From Lachnospiraceae bacterium (GTDB taxonomy: Bacteria > Bacillota > Clostridia > Lachnospirales > Lachnospiraceae), in contig CAAGMZ010000032.1 of NCBI GenBank assembly GCA_900771195.1, positions 1 to 27,955 on the forward strand: a DNA stretch of 27,955 nt. Reading direction: 5' to 3'. Positions 6,474 through 15,110 of this stretch are shown here, piece by piece (position 1 is the first letter of the stretch; the number at the start of each line of letters is the position of its first letter). The notes below the pieces were generated by a model that saw only the letters and a program-made list of their open reading frames with translations, searched no databases and had not been told where the DNA came from. Made by a program: the position numbers and the translations under genes.

Positions 6474-8792
6474 ATGAACAGGAAAAAGATAGTGGTTCTA
6501 TGCCTGATAATTGTGACAGTAATTGCTGCTTTTACGGCAGCTAATTTTGCCAGACACAATGGACGGGAGAGTTATATCAGCCGCGCATTGGCATCCAAAA
6601 TGCTGACGCTTCTTGAAACTGACAAAATAAGCCTTTCAGAAGCGGAGGATGGGGAATGGTATGAGAAATATATTTATTATGCCGGCAGGATGAAATATAT
6701 GGATTTGTCGGAGAAAACAGATATGGACAGGTTTGCATCAGGCTCTTATACATATGACGAGCTGAAAAAATATTTTGCCTGTAAAAATATTGATGTAAAT
6801 GATGTGTCCGAGGCGATTGGACGTGACATAAGCAAGTCGTCCGGTAAAATAACATGTAAACATTTTACCGAGATATACGATTATCTTATAGCGCTTAGCG
6901 GGAATGAATGCCGGGTCACGAGTATGGAGCTTACAATTGCCGGCACGCCTGCCAACAGCGACCAGGCAGAACGATGGCAGTGTTTTACGGACAGGGACGC
7001 TTACGGATTTGAGGGACTCAAGCTTGATAAATACATAGACTGCAGAATTCTTGCATATGTGAATGGAAATGAGATTGTGTATGTAAAATCAAAAATTTCC
7101 GATGAGGTCACATATCGTAATGTATGGCTTGAAAAGGGCGAAGATACTCAGATTACGGCTTATATCGGTTCCATGAAAAAAATCTTCAATACCGGAAAGC
7201 TGACCGCTGATTTTGATATGACGCTTGGAGATATATACATATCCAAGGGAAAAGTGAAATCCGTCACGCTGAAAAAAGAAACCATAAACGGCAAGGTTCT
7301 TATGGCTGACAGTGAAAAAATAGAAATTGAAGGATACGGCGTGCTTGAACTTGATGATAACTTCAGAGTCTACAAGACGTATGGCACAGTTGAAGAGGTG
7401 GGAATGGACAGGATTACCGTGGGATACGATCTGGCAGACTTTGTAGTGGCTGACGGCAGAGTGTGCGGAGCAGTTATATCAAGGGTTCTTAATGCTGATA
7501 ACATCAGGGTGCTGATAATGACTACAGGCTATACGGGCTTCACCCATGAGCGGGTATCTCTCACGGGAACGGGAAGCTTTACCGTCAAATATGGTGACTG
7601 TGAGGAATGCTATAAGGCAGGAGATATTGTGGATATATATAAAGACTCTGCGATGCTCTCATGCGGCAGAGCCATCATAGAGTCAGATAATGATGAGGAC
7701 AGGATAAAAGTACTGAGCGTTGACAGAACACAGGGAAATCCGCAGTATCGCGGGCGGCTTGAAGTGGTTCTGAGCGATGACGGAATAGTCCTTATAAATG
7801 AAGTGCTTATTGAAGAATACCTTTATGCTGTTGTGCCGAGTGAGATGCCTGTCAGATTTGGCGTTGAGGCGCTCAAGGTGCAGGCGGTGTGTGCCAGAAG
7901 CTACGCATACAGACAGCTTTTGAACCAATCCTACGCACAGTATGGTGCGCATGTGGATGACAGTGTTAATTTTCAGGTGTATAACAATGTATGCGAGCAG
8001 GACGATTCCACTCAGGCGGTAAGGGAAACCTATGGCGAGGTGGCATCATATAACGGTAATCCCATAACCACCTACTACTATTCAACATCATGCGGACATA
8101 CATCTGATAATTCGGTATGGGGCGGCAACCCCGGTTCTGCTCCGTATCTTGTGTCTAAAAGAGTGAATCAGGGAGGAGAGCACACGGATCTTTCTGATGA
8201 GGATACATTTAAGGAGTATATTGAAACAGTCTGCGAGAGTGATTTTGACTACGGATTCGGGTATTACAGGTGGAGTGTTGTCATGCCGTTTTCGGAGATA
8301 ACCAAGAGCGTGAATGAGTACATTTATTCAAGGTACTGTGCCAATCCGGGCAAAATCCAGGTGCTCAGGAACGATACATGGGTAAGTGAGCCCATTAAGA
8401 ATGTGGGGAATGTGGTGTCGCTTGAAATCACGGGAAGAAGCTCAGGCGGGGCCATTACATCAATGATAATAAAAGGAACGGCTGAAACCGTGAAGGTTGA
8501 GAATGAGCTGAATATAAGGTACCTGCTGTGTCCCCGTGACAACCCGATAACACTGCTTAAAGGAGATACAACAACATTTTACATACTGCCCAGTGCGTAC
8601 TGCAGATTTGAGGAATATGAAGATTCGGACGGAACGTGCGGTTATGTGATAAAGGGCGGCGGATACGGCCATGGTATAGGCATGAGCCAGAATGCGGTAT
8701 CCAATATGGTGGCGGCCGGAATGGACTACCGCGAGATACTCGGATTCTTTTTCGAAGGGATGGAAATCATGAATGTGTATGATGGTGAGTGA
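6474..8792 (+). CDS. Membrane-anchored SpoIID/LytB domain protein
   Basis: A protein of 772 residues. Residues 5-25 form an N-terminal membrane anchor, so most of the protein lies outside the membrane. The SpoIID domain occupies the C-terminal half: VLINEVLIEEYLYAVVPSEM with the expected catalytic Glu at 457, EALKVQAVCARSYAY, YYYSTSCG, and a final GGGYGHGIGMSQ (H733) ahead of the ILGFFFEG end. SpoIID is a lytic transglycosylase acting on peptidoglycan during engulfment; this protein is much longer, with about 400 extra N-terminal residues that I do not recognise, so it need not be the sporulation SpoIID itself. ATG 6474 follows GGGAG. An open frame back to 6270 is rejected because it runs through the 6S RNA and its terminator. 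Confidence 0.85.
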   Translation: MNRKKIVVLCLIIVTVIAAFTAANFARHNGRESYISRALASKMLTLLETDKISLSEAEDGEWYEKYIYYAGRMKYMDLSEKTDMDRFASGSYTYDELKKYFACKNIDVNDVSEAIGRDISKSSGKITCKHFTEIYDYLIALSGNECRVTSMELTIAGTPANSDQAERWQCFTDRDAYGFEGLKLDKYIDCRILAYVNGNEIVYVKSKISDEVTYRNVWLEKGEDTQITAYIGSMKKIFNTGKLTADFDMTLGDIYISKGKVKSVTLKKETINGKVLMADSEKIEIEGYGVLELDDNFRVYKTYGTVEEVGMDRITVGYDLADFVVADGRVCGAVISRVLNADNIRVLIMTTGYTGFTHERVSLTGTGSFTVKYGDCEECYKAGDIVDIYKDSAMLSCGRAIIESDNDEDRIKVLSVDRTQGNPQYRGRLEVVLSDDGIVLINEVLIEEYLYAVVPSEMPVRFGVEALKVQAVCARSYAYRQLLNQSYAQYGAHVDDSVNFQVYNNVCEQDDSTQAVRETYGEVASYNGNPITTYYYSTSCGHTSDNSVWGGNPGSAPYLVSKRVNQGGEHTDLSDEDTFKEYIETVCESDFDYGFGYYRWSVVMPFSEITKSVNEYIYSRYCANPGKIQVLRNDTWVSEPIKNVGNVVSLEITGRSSGGAITSMIIKGTAETVKVENELNIRYLLCPRDNPITLLKGDTTTFYILPSAYCRFEEYEDSDGTCGYVIKGGGYGHGIGMSQNAVSNMVAAGMDYREILGFFFEGMEIMNVYDGE

Positions 8793-9630
8793 TATCGGTA
8801 GCATTCTGTAAGGATTTTTCCGTGCGTGTTTTTTCAACAAATAGGTTGACTTCGGCACCAAGCAGGAAGATAAACATGCACACATAAAGCCACAACATCG
8901 CACAGACGATGGTTGCAAGGCTTCCGTAAAGCAGGGACAGATTTTTGGAGTAATTTACGTACAGAGAGAAGAAAAATGAAAATCCCGTCCATCCGATTGC
9001 CGAGAACAGTGCTCCGGGAATCTGCGTGCGTATTTTGGTGCGTTTGCGCGGAATCGCCACATACAGAAAGGTAAAAAATAATGTAAACAGCACTATTGTG
9101 ATAAGAACACGAAAATCAAGAACCAGTTCAATAATATTGGCGATAAACGGAACATGACGGTTGAAAAAACCAAGCAGCTGATTGCCAAGGACAATGAGCA
9201 CCAGGCATATAACTAATATCACAACAAAAATAATCGTGTAAAGAATTGAATAGAGACGCTGCACGAAAGCATTGCGTTTATCATTTATGTCAAATACCGA
9301 ATTGAGACCGTCAAGAATAGAATTAAAGCCCTTTCCGGCAGTCCACAGAACTGACAGTATAATCACAAGCAGGGCAGTGGGACTCACGCTCTGATATACC
9401 TGGTTTATTATGGAGGTCATGCTTTCCCTGAAAGCCTGGGGTGCAAAATTGTTTATGAAAGACAAAAGCGTCTCCTGTGTGAGAGGCGTATATTTTATAA
9501 GCGTCATGAGCAGTACAAGAAAGGGCACAAAACTCATGATTATAAAAAGCGCTGATTCCGCTGCAAACGCATTGACATTATCTTTTTTGGTCTTATCTGC
9601 AATGGTGGCAATAGATGATATGAGCTTCAT
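8767..9630 (-). CDS. YihY/BrkB family membrane protein
   Basis: A protein of 287 residues with about six membrane segments. The family pattern is visible: an N-terminal DNVNAFAAESALFIIMSFVPF, then a central AGKGFNSILDGLNSVF, and late IPGALFSAIGWTGFSF. The family was once called ribonuclease BN, which is now regarded as wrong; its role is unknown. The reading starts at ATG 9630 on the reverse strand after GGAAGGAG. The last 26 bases overlap the end of the convergent SpoIID-domain gene, giving a His-rich tail (HHHTHS). Confidence 0.9.
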   Translation of the reverse strand: MKLISSIATIADKTKKDNVNAFAAESALFIIMSFVPFLVLLMTLIKYTPLTQETLLSFINNFAPQAFRESMTSIINQVYQSVSPTALLVIILSVLWTAGKGFNSILDGLNSVFDINDKRNAFVQRLYSILYTIIFVVILVICLVLIVLGNQLLGFFNRHVPFIANIIELVLDFRVLITIVLFTLFFTFLYVAIPRKRTKIRTQIPGALFSAIGWTGFSFFFSLYVNYSKNLSLLYGSLATIVCAMLWLYVCMFIFLLGAEVNLFVEKTRTEKSLQNATDITHHHTHS

Positions 9631-9669
9631 ATCTTTCTCCTTCCGGCTCGGATTATGGTATCCATAATA

Positions 9670-9699
9670 AGTATATTACAAAAAACACATGATAATCAA
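9670..9699 (-). promoter_or_regulatory. Putative promoter of the YihY gene
   Basis: Read on the reverse strand: TTGATT (9699-9694), an 18-nt spacer, then TATACT (9675-9670), about 40 bases before the start codon. Confidence 0.55.
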
Positions 9700-9727
9700 G
9701 CTTATGTTAAAAATAGTAAAAATCAGA

Positions 9728-9756
9728 GTGCAAAATCATTAGTAATCTGTTATAAT
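9728..9756 (+). promoter_or_regulatory. Putative promoter of the metallophosphoesterase-scpAB run
   Basis: A perfect TATAAT (9751-9756) with GTGCAA (9728-9733) 17 nt upstream. The -35 box is poor, but it resembles the TTGCAA boxes of two other promoters here. It lies 28 bases before the start codon. Confidence 0.5.
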
Positions 9757-9784
9757 AATCTAATATGTATCCTGGAGGGATTGT

Positions 9785-10588
9785 ATGAAAGATATTGTAA
9801 TGACGGATTATACCATAGAAAGCGAGAAAATTCCGTGTGGTTCTAATGGTTTTAAGTTTGCAATAATGAGTGATCTTCATTCGAATTCGTATGGAATAGA
9901 CCTTCATAAACTTAACCGTATGGTAAAGGAAGTGAATCCCGATGCCGTTCTTCTGGCGGGGGATATGTTTAACGGCTCAGTAAAGGACAATCCGTGCCGG
10001 GTAATAAATTATCTGACGGCACTGGCAGGGCATTATCCCGTGTTTTTCGGACTGGGAAATCATGAATACAGAATGAAGCTGTATACAGACACTTATGGCG
10101 AGAGGTATTATACCATCAGGGAACATCTTTCTGAAAAAGGAGTGGTTTTTCTGGAGGATGAAACTGTATTTCTCGAGAAGGGTGATGCGTCTGTTGCGTT
10201 ATCCGGAGTCGAAATAGATGCGGCATTTTACGGAAGGTTCAGTCCTGTAAAGATGGGAAAAAGCTGTATCGGGAGTCATCTTGGACCGGCTGACAGGGAC
10301 AGGCTCAATATTCTGATTGCACATAATCCGGAATATTTCAGGAATTATGCTGAGTGGGGAGCGGATATTGTGATATCCGGGCATGTTCATGGGGGAATGG
10401 TACGAATTCCGGGAATCGGTGGCCTGATTTCACCTGACTTAACTCCTTTTCCCAGATACGACAGCGGGATGTATTCTCACAACCACAGCATGATGCTTGT
10501 GAGCCGGGGGCTTGGCATGCACACAATAAATGTAAGGGTGAATAATACCCCGGAACTTGCTGTCCTTAATGTTGTACCGACAGTATAG
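9785..10588 (+). CDS. Calcineurin-like metallophosphoesterase, YkuE/YaeI type
   Basis: A protein of 267 residues. All metal-binding motifs of the superfamily are present: DLHS (D30, H32), GD (D60), GNHE (N92, H93), H180, and GHVHGG (H200, H202). The arrangement resembles YaeI/YkuE proteins, some of which act on lipid-linked substrates such as UDP-diacylglucosamine or lipid phosphates. This one has no signal peptide or N-terminal membrane segment, which those relatives often carry, so its substrate is open. GGAGGG precedes ATG 9785. scpA starts 23 bases after the stop, with no terminator between them. Confidence 0.85.
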   Translation: MKDIVMTDYTIESEKIPCGSNGFKFAIMSDLHSNSYGIDLHKLNRMVKEVNPDAVLLAGDMFNGSVKDNPCRVINYLTALAGHYPVFFGLGNHEYRMKLYTDTYGERYYTIREHLSEKGVVFLEDETVFLEKGDASVALSGVEIDAAFYGRFSPVKMGKSCIGSHLGPADRDRLNILIAHNPEYFRNYAEWGADIVISGHVHGGMVRIPGIGGLISPDLTPFPRYDSGMYSHNHSMMLVSRGLGMHTINVRVNNTPELAVLNVVPTV

Positions 10589-10611
10589 GAAAAGTCCGCT
10601 ACGGAGGAAAT

Positions 10612-11349
10612 ATGGCGCTTGAAGTTAAGCTTGAGGTATTTGAAGGACCGTTGGACCTTCTTTTGCACCTTATAGAAAAAAATAAAGTAAATATATATGA
10701 TATTCCCATAGCTCTCATAACTGACCAGTATCTGGAGTATGTAGCTAATATGAATCATGATGACCTTGACACGGCAAGCGAGTTTCTGGTAATGGCTGCG
10801 ATGCTTCTCGATATAAAGTCAAGAATGCTTCTTCCCAAGGAGCCTGAGCCGGAAGAAGAGGCGGTTGACCCGAGGCAGGAACTGGTTGAGAAGCTCCTTG
10901 AGTACAAAATGTACAAATACATGTCATACGAACTTAAGGACAGGCAGGTGGATGCTGACAGGTCAATTTTCCGTGACCCGTCAATCCCGGAGGAGGTGGC
11001 GGTTTATAAGGAACCGGTTGATCTTTCGGAACTGACTAAGGATGTGACGCTTGTAAAGCTTCGTCAGATTTACAATGATGTGATGAAACGCTGCGAGGAC
11101 AAAATAGACCCGGTAAGAAGCAAGTTTGGCAAGATTGAGAAGGAAGAAATCAATCTTGAGGAAAAAGCACAATATGTGCGTGATTACATAGGCACGCACA
11201 GAAACTGCTCGTTCAGGCAGCTTCTTTCGGGGGGAACAAAGATGGAGATAATAGTAACGTTCCTTGTGGTACTTGAGATGATTAAGGGCGGCAGGATTTC
11301 CGTTATTCAGGAAAACCGTACGGATGATATTCTGATTAACGCTGTTTGA
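10612..11349 (+). CDS. scpA: Segregation and condensation protein A
   Basis: A protein of 245 residues, the kleisin subunit that with Smc and ScpB forms bacterial condensin. The N-terminal signature is clear: VFEGPLDLLLHLIEKNKVNI, then DIPIALITDQYLEY, followed by ASEFLVMAAMLLDIKSRMLLP. The middle is acidic and a winged-helix C-terminus ends the protein, as usual. GGAGG lies before the ATG. scpB follows 13 bases after the stop. Confidence 0.95.
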   Translation: MALEVKLEVFEGPLDLLLHLIEKNKVNIYDIPIALITDQYLEYVANMNHDDLDTASEFLVMAAMLLDIKSRMLLPKEPEPEEEAVDPRQELVEKLLEYKMYKYMSYELKDRQVDADRSIFRDPSIPEEVAVYKEPVDLSELTKDVTLVKLRQIYNDVMKRCEDKIDPVRSKFGKIEKEEINLEEKAQYVRDYIGTHRNCSFRQLLSGGTKMEIIVTFLVVLEMIKGGRISVIQENRTDDILINAV

Positions 11350-11362
11350 TGTGAGGTAAAAA

Positions 11363-11941
11363 ATGGATGAGATGAGCATAAGCCGCATGGAAGCGGTAAT
11401 TGAGGCAGTGCTTTTTACAATGGGAGGCTCGGTGGAGACATCAAAGCTTGCTTTGGCAATCGGGCAGGATACGGACACAACAAGAAAGCTCGTACACAGT
11501 ATGATGGACAGGTATAATTCAGAGGAACGCGGTACAAAGATAATAGAGCTTGATGACAGCTTCCAGATGTGCACAAGACAGGAGTACTACGAGAATATAA
11601 TTAAAGTTGCATCACAGCCGCAGAGGTATATCCTGACGGATTCAGCGCTTGAGACATTATCGATAATCGCATACAAGCAGCCTGTGACAAAGCTTCAGAT
11701 TGAACAGATACGAGGCGTAAAAAGTGATTACGCGGTGAATAAGCTTTTAGAGTATAATCTTATAACAGAACTCGGAAGACTTGATGCTCCGGGGCGTCCC
11801 ATACTTTTCGGGACAACGGAGGAATTTTTAAGGTGCTTTGGGCTTACGTCGGTTGATGACCTTCCGACTGTCAGTCCGGAGATGCTGGCAGATTTCAAGG
11901 TTGAGGCTGAGGAAGAGTCTCAGCTGACCTTAAATATATAA
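11363..11941 (+). CDS. scpB: Segregation and condensation protein B
   Basis: A protein of 192 residues. Family landmarks are an early AVIEAVLFTMGGSVE, central ETLSIIAYKQPVTKLQIEQI and RGVKSDYAVNKLLEY, then GRLDAPGRPILFGTTEEFL. Two winged-helix domains bind the ScpA kleisin. It lies in the standard scpA-scpB order, with 13 bases between the genes. Confidence 0.95.
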   Translation: MDEMSISRMEAVIEAVLFTMGGSVETSKLALAIGQDTDTTRKLVHSMMDRYNSEERGTKIIELDDSFQMCTRQEYYENIIKVASQPQRYILTDSALETLSIIAYKQPVTKLQIEQIRGVKSDYAVNKLLEYNLITELGRLDAPGRPILFGTTEEFLRCFGLTSVDDLPTVSPEMLADFKVEAEEESQLTLNI

Positions 11942-11962
11942 TTTTTTGGAGGTATATATGTT

Positions 11963-13360
11963 ATGAAACGTGGTAACGCATGGACCGGATGTGACAAAAA
12001 GAAAATAGCACAGGTAATGGATTTCTGTGAGGATTACAGAAAATTTATCTCAGAGTGTAAGACCGAAAGGGAGTGCTGCGCAAGAAGCATAGAGATGGCT
12101 AAGGCAGCAGGATATACAGACCTCAGGGATGTGATAAAGGAAGGCAGAAAGCTTAAGGCAGGAGATAAGGTTTACGCTGATAACATGGGAAAGGCACTTG
12201 TTCTTTTTAATGTCGGAACAAAGCCTGTTGAGCAGGGAATGAAGATTCTTGGTGCCCATATTGATTCTCCCAGACTTGATGTAAAGCAGAATCCGCTTTA
12301 CGAGGACGAAGAACTTGTGCTTCTTGATACACACTATTACGGCGGCATCAAAAAATACCAGTGGGTTGCAATCCCGCTTGCGCTTCATGGCGTTGTGGTT
12401 CTCACAAACGGCAAAAAGATTAACGTAGTGATTGGTGAGGACGATACGGATCCGGTAGTGGGAGTATCCGACCTTCTTATTCATCTTGCACAGGAGCAGA
12501 TGGAGAAGAAGGCAGCCAAAGTAGTTGAGGGAGAGGACCTGAATATTCTTGTGGGCAGCATGCCGATGGGAAGCGGCAAAAAGAAAGAGGAAGGAAAGGA
12601 AGAGTCTGAAAAGACGAAGGCATACATCCTCAAGCTTCTCCGCAAAAAATACGGTTTTTCTGAGGAGGATTTTATGTCTGCAGAGTTAGAGGCAGTTCCG
12701 GCCGGACCTGCACGTAATTTTGGCATAGACAACAGCATGATAATGGGATATGGGCAGGATGACAGAGTATGCGCATATACATCTCTTGTGGCAATGCTTG
12801 CCACGGAAAATCCCGAGAAGACGACGGCATGCCTTCTTGTCGACAAGGAAGAAATCGGAAGCGTGGGCGCAACCGGCATGGAATCAAGATTTTTTGAAAA
12901 TATGGTTGCAGAGCTTATAGACAGGCTCGGAACCTACAGCGACATCACACTCAGGAGAACACTCAGCAATTCACAGATGCTCTCATCGGATGTGAATGCG
13001 GCTTATGATCCCAATTATGCATCAGCCTTTGAGAAAAAGAACGCATCATTCTTCGGAAGAGGAATCGTATTCAATAAATTTACCGGTTCAAGAGGAAAGT
13101 CAGGCAGCAATGATGCAAATGCAGAATATGTGGCCAAGGTTCGTGCGGCAATGGAGCGTGATGATGTGGCATATCAGATGGCCGAGCTCGGCAAGGTTGA
13201 CCTTGGCGGTGGCGGAACAATAGCATATATTCTTGCCAACTATGGCATGGAAGTCATGGACTGCGGCGTCGCTGTCCAGAACATGCATGCGCCCTATGAG
13301 GTTACAAGTAAGATAGATATCTATGAAACCATGCGCGGATATCTTGCATTTTTGAAATAA
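11963..13360 (+). CDS. M18 family zinc aminopeptidase
   Basis: A protein of 465 residues, close to the usual M18 length. Probable active-site residues: H99 in GAHIDSPR (with D101), the GQDDR aspartates (266-267), the glutamate pair of DKEEIGS (296-297) and H442 in NMHAPYE. M18 enzymes are cytoplasmic, usually dodecameric metallopeptidases that remove acidic or neutral N-terminal residues from peptides. A 25-residue Lys/Glu-rich stretch after about 190 is probably a surface loop. The start is ATG 11963, ten bases after GGAGG. The gene continues the scp run but has no known functional link to it. Confidence 0.9.
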   Translation: MKRGNAWTGCDKKKIAQVMDFCEDYRKFISECKTERECCARSIEMAKAAGYTDLRDVIKEGRKLKAGDKVYADNMGKALVLFNVGTKPVEQGMKILGAHIDSPRLDVKQNPLYEDEELVLLDTHYYGGIKKYQWVAIPLALHGVVVLTNGKKINVVIGEDDTDPVVGVSDLLIHLAQEQMEKKAAKVVEGEDLNILVGSMPMGSGKKKEEGKEESEKTKAYILKLLRKKYGFSEEDFMSAELEAVPAGPARNFGIDNSMIMGYGQDDRVCAYTSLVAMLATENPEKTTACLLVDKEEIGSVGATGMESRFFENMVAELIDRLGTYSDITLRRTLSNSQMLSSDVNAAYDPNYASAFEKKNASFFGRGIVFNKFTGSRGKSGSNDANAEYVAKVRAAMERDDVAYQMAELGKVDLGGGGTIAYILANYGMEVMDCGVAVQNMHAPYEVTSKIDIYETMRGYLAFLK

Positions 13361-13371
13361 AGGACAGAATT

Positions 13372-14358
13372 ATGAAGTGGAGAAAATACACGGTTGAGAC
13401 CACAACGCAGGCCGAGGACCTTGTGAGCAGCATGCTTACGGACCTCGGTGCAGACGGAGTGCAGATAGAAGATAATGTACAGCTTTCGGAGGATGATACC
13501 AAGGCAATGTTCGTGGATATCCTTCCGGAACTGCCACCTGATGACGGTACGGCAAAGGTGAGCTTTTTCCTTGAGGAGGATGAAAACGGAATTCATTATC
13601 CTGACGGAATAAGCGGAGAGGAAGATCTGAGGGTAAAAATTGCAGCAGGACTTCAGGACCTCAGGCTTTTTACCGATGTGGGAAGCGGTGAGATTTCCTA
13701 TGGCGATACAGAGGACAAGGACTGGATTAATAACTGGAAGCAGTATTTTAAGCCGTTTATGGTAAATGACATTGTCATAAAGCCCACGTGGGAGAAGGTC
13801 CCTGAAGGCATGGATGGCAGAATGGTAGTGGACATTGATCCCGGAACTGCTTTTGGAACAGGCTCCCATGAGACTACGCAGCTTGTCATAAAACAGATGG
13901 AAAAATATGTGAAGACTGATACGGAGCTTCTTGACGTGGGCTGCGGCAGCGGAATACTTTCGGTAATCGGACTTATGCTTGGTGCGGGACACGTACTCGG
14001 TACGGACCTTGATCCCAATGCAATCATTGCAACGCAGGAGAACATGGAGGCCAACGGAATAAGTGCTGACCGATATGAGGTGATTGAAGGAAATATTATC
14101 GATGATAAGAGTACTCAGGATTATGCCGGCTATGAAAAATACGATGTGGTAACCGCCAACATTCTCGCAGATATAATAATTCCGCTTCTGGGCGAAATTG
14201 CAGTGCACATGAAGCATGGCGCAGTCATAATAACCTCAGGTATAATCGATATGAAAGAGCAGGCTGTCAAAACGGCGTTTGATAACAATAAAGAATTTGA
14301 GGTTATCGAGACGACATACCAGGGCGAGTGGGTTTCAATAACAGCCAGAAGGGTCTGA
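13372..14358 (+). CDS. prmA: Ribosomal protein L11 methyltransferase
   Basis: A protein of 328 residues. The N-terminal substrate-recognition domain begins KWRKYTVETTTQAEDLVSSM. The Rossmann methyltransferase domain has FGTGSHETT, DVGCGSG (188-194), GTDLDPNAI and NILADIIIPL, the last being the PrmA version of the N(I/L) motif. PrmA trimethylates lysines and the N-terminus of ribosomal protein L11. The stop is two bases before the rsmE start, a normal translational coupling and the common prmA-rsmE order. Confidence 0.95.
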   Translation: MKWRKYTVETTTQAEDLVSSMLTDLGADGVQIEDNVQLSEDDTKAMFVDILPELPPDDGTAKVSFFLEEDENGIHYPDGISGEEDLRVKIAAGLQDLRLFTDVGSGEISYGDTEDKDWINNWKQYFKPFMVNDIVIKPTWEKVPEGMDGRMVVDIDPGTAFGTGSHETTQLVIKQMEKYVKTDTELLDVGCGSGILSVIGLMLGAGHVLGTDLDPNAIIATQENMEANGISADRYEVIEGNIIDDKSTQDYAGYEKYDVVTANILADIIIPLLGEIAVHMKHGAVIITSGIIDMKEQAVKTAFDNNKEFEVIETTYQGEWVSITARRV

Positions 14359-14360
14359 AA

Positions 14361-15110
14361 ATGAACCGTTTTTTTGGAAGGTCACATAACATATATGAAG
14401 ATTATATTATAATTGACGGAACTGACGTAAATCATATACGGAATGTGCTGCGGATGAAGCCGGGAGACAGACTTACGGTTACCGGAGGAAACAGCCGTGA
14501 GTATATCTGCGCCATCAGGGAAATAGGACAGGATGAGGTGATTCTTGATATTGTGGAAGAAAAGGAGGCAGACAGCGAGCTTCCTGCCAGAATACATCTT
14601 TTTCAGGGACTTCCAAAGGGTGACAAGATGGAGCTTATCATCCAGAAATGCGTGGAGCTTGGAGTTTATGAAATCATTCCGGTAGCCATGAAGCGTTCAG
14701 TTGTAAAGCTGGATGACAAAAAGGCAGCAGCCAAAGTTTCACGATGGCAGGCCATAAGCGAGGGCGCCGCCAAACAAAGCGGAAGGGCAGTAATTCCCAA
14801 TGTGCATTCAGTCATGAATTTCAGTGATGCCGTGGAATATGCATCAGGAATGGATATGAAGCTTATTCCGTATGAGCTTTTTGAGGGAATGGATTCGGCA
14901 AAAGAATCTTTATCAGGTATTAAGGCAGGGATGGATGTGGCAGTGTTCATAGGACCTGAGGGAGGAATAGACGAGGCAGAACTTGATGCGGCCGTAAATG
15001 CAGGAGCAACCCCCATTTCACTCGGAAGAAGAATTTTACGCACAGAGACGGCGGGTATGGCGTTGATGGCGATAATCATGTATAATCTTGAAGTACAGGA
15101 GTCAAAGTAA
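14361..15110 (+). CDS. rsmE: 16S rRNA m3U1498 methyltransferase
   Basis: A protein of 249 residues of the SPOUT class. It begins MNRFFGRSHNIYED with an N-terminal PUA-like domain (HIRNVLRMKPGDRLTV). The SAM-binding knot is at the C-terminus: FIGPEGGIDEAELDAA, then SLGRRILRTETAG. The chosen start is ATG 14361; an earlier in-frame start at 14328 lies inside prmA and has no support. Its stop TAA shares one base with the next ATG (TAATG). Confidence 0.95.
   Translation: MNRFFGRSHNIYEDYIIIDGTDVNHIRNVLRMKPGDRLTVTGGNSREYICAIREIGQDEVILDIVEEKEADSELPARIHLFQGLPKGDKMELIIQKCVELGVYEIIPVAMKRSVVKLDDKKAAAKVSRWQAISEGAAKQSGRAVIPNVHSVMNFSDAVEYASGMDMKLIPYELFEGMDSAKESLSGIKAGMDVAVFIGPEGGIDEAELDAAVNAGATPISLGRRILRTETAGMALMAIIMYNLEVQESK

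Noticed and set aside
9010..9630. YihY protein as ribonuclease BN.
   Set aside because: That name came from an old misassignment; the sequence is a polytopic membrane protein with no nuclease motif.
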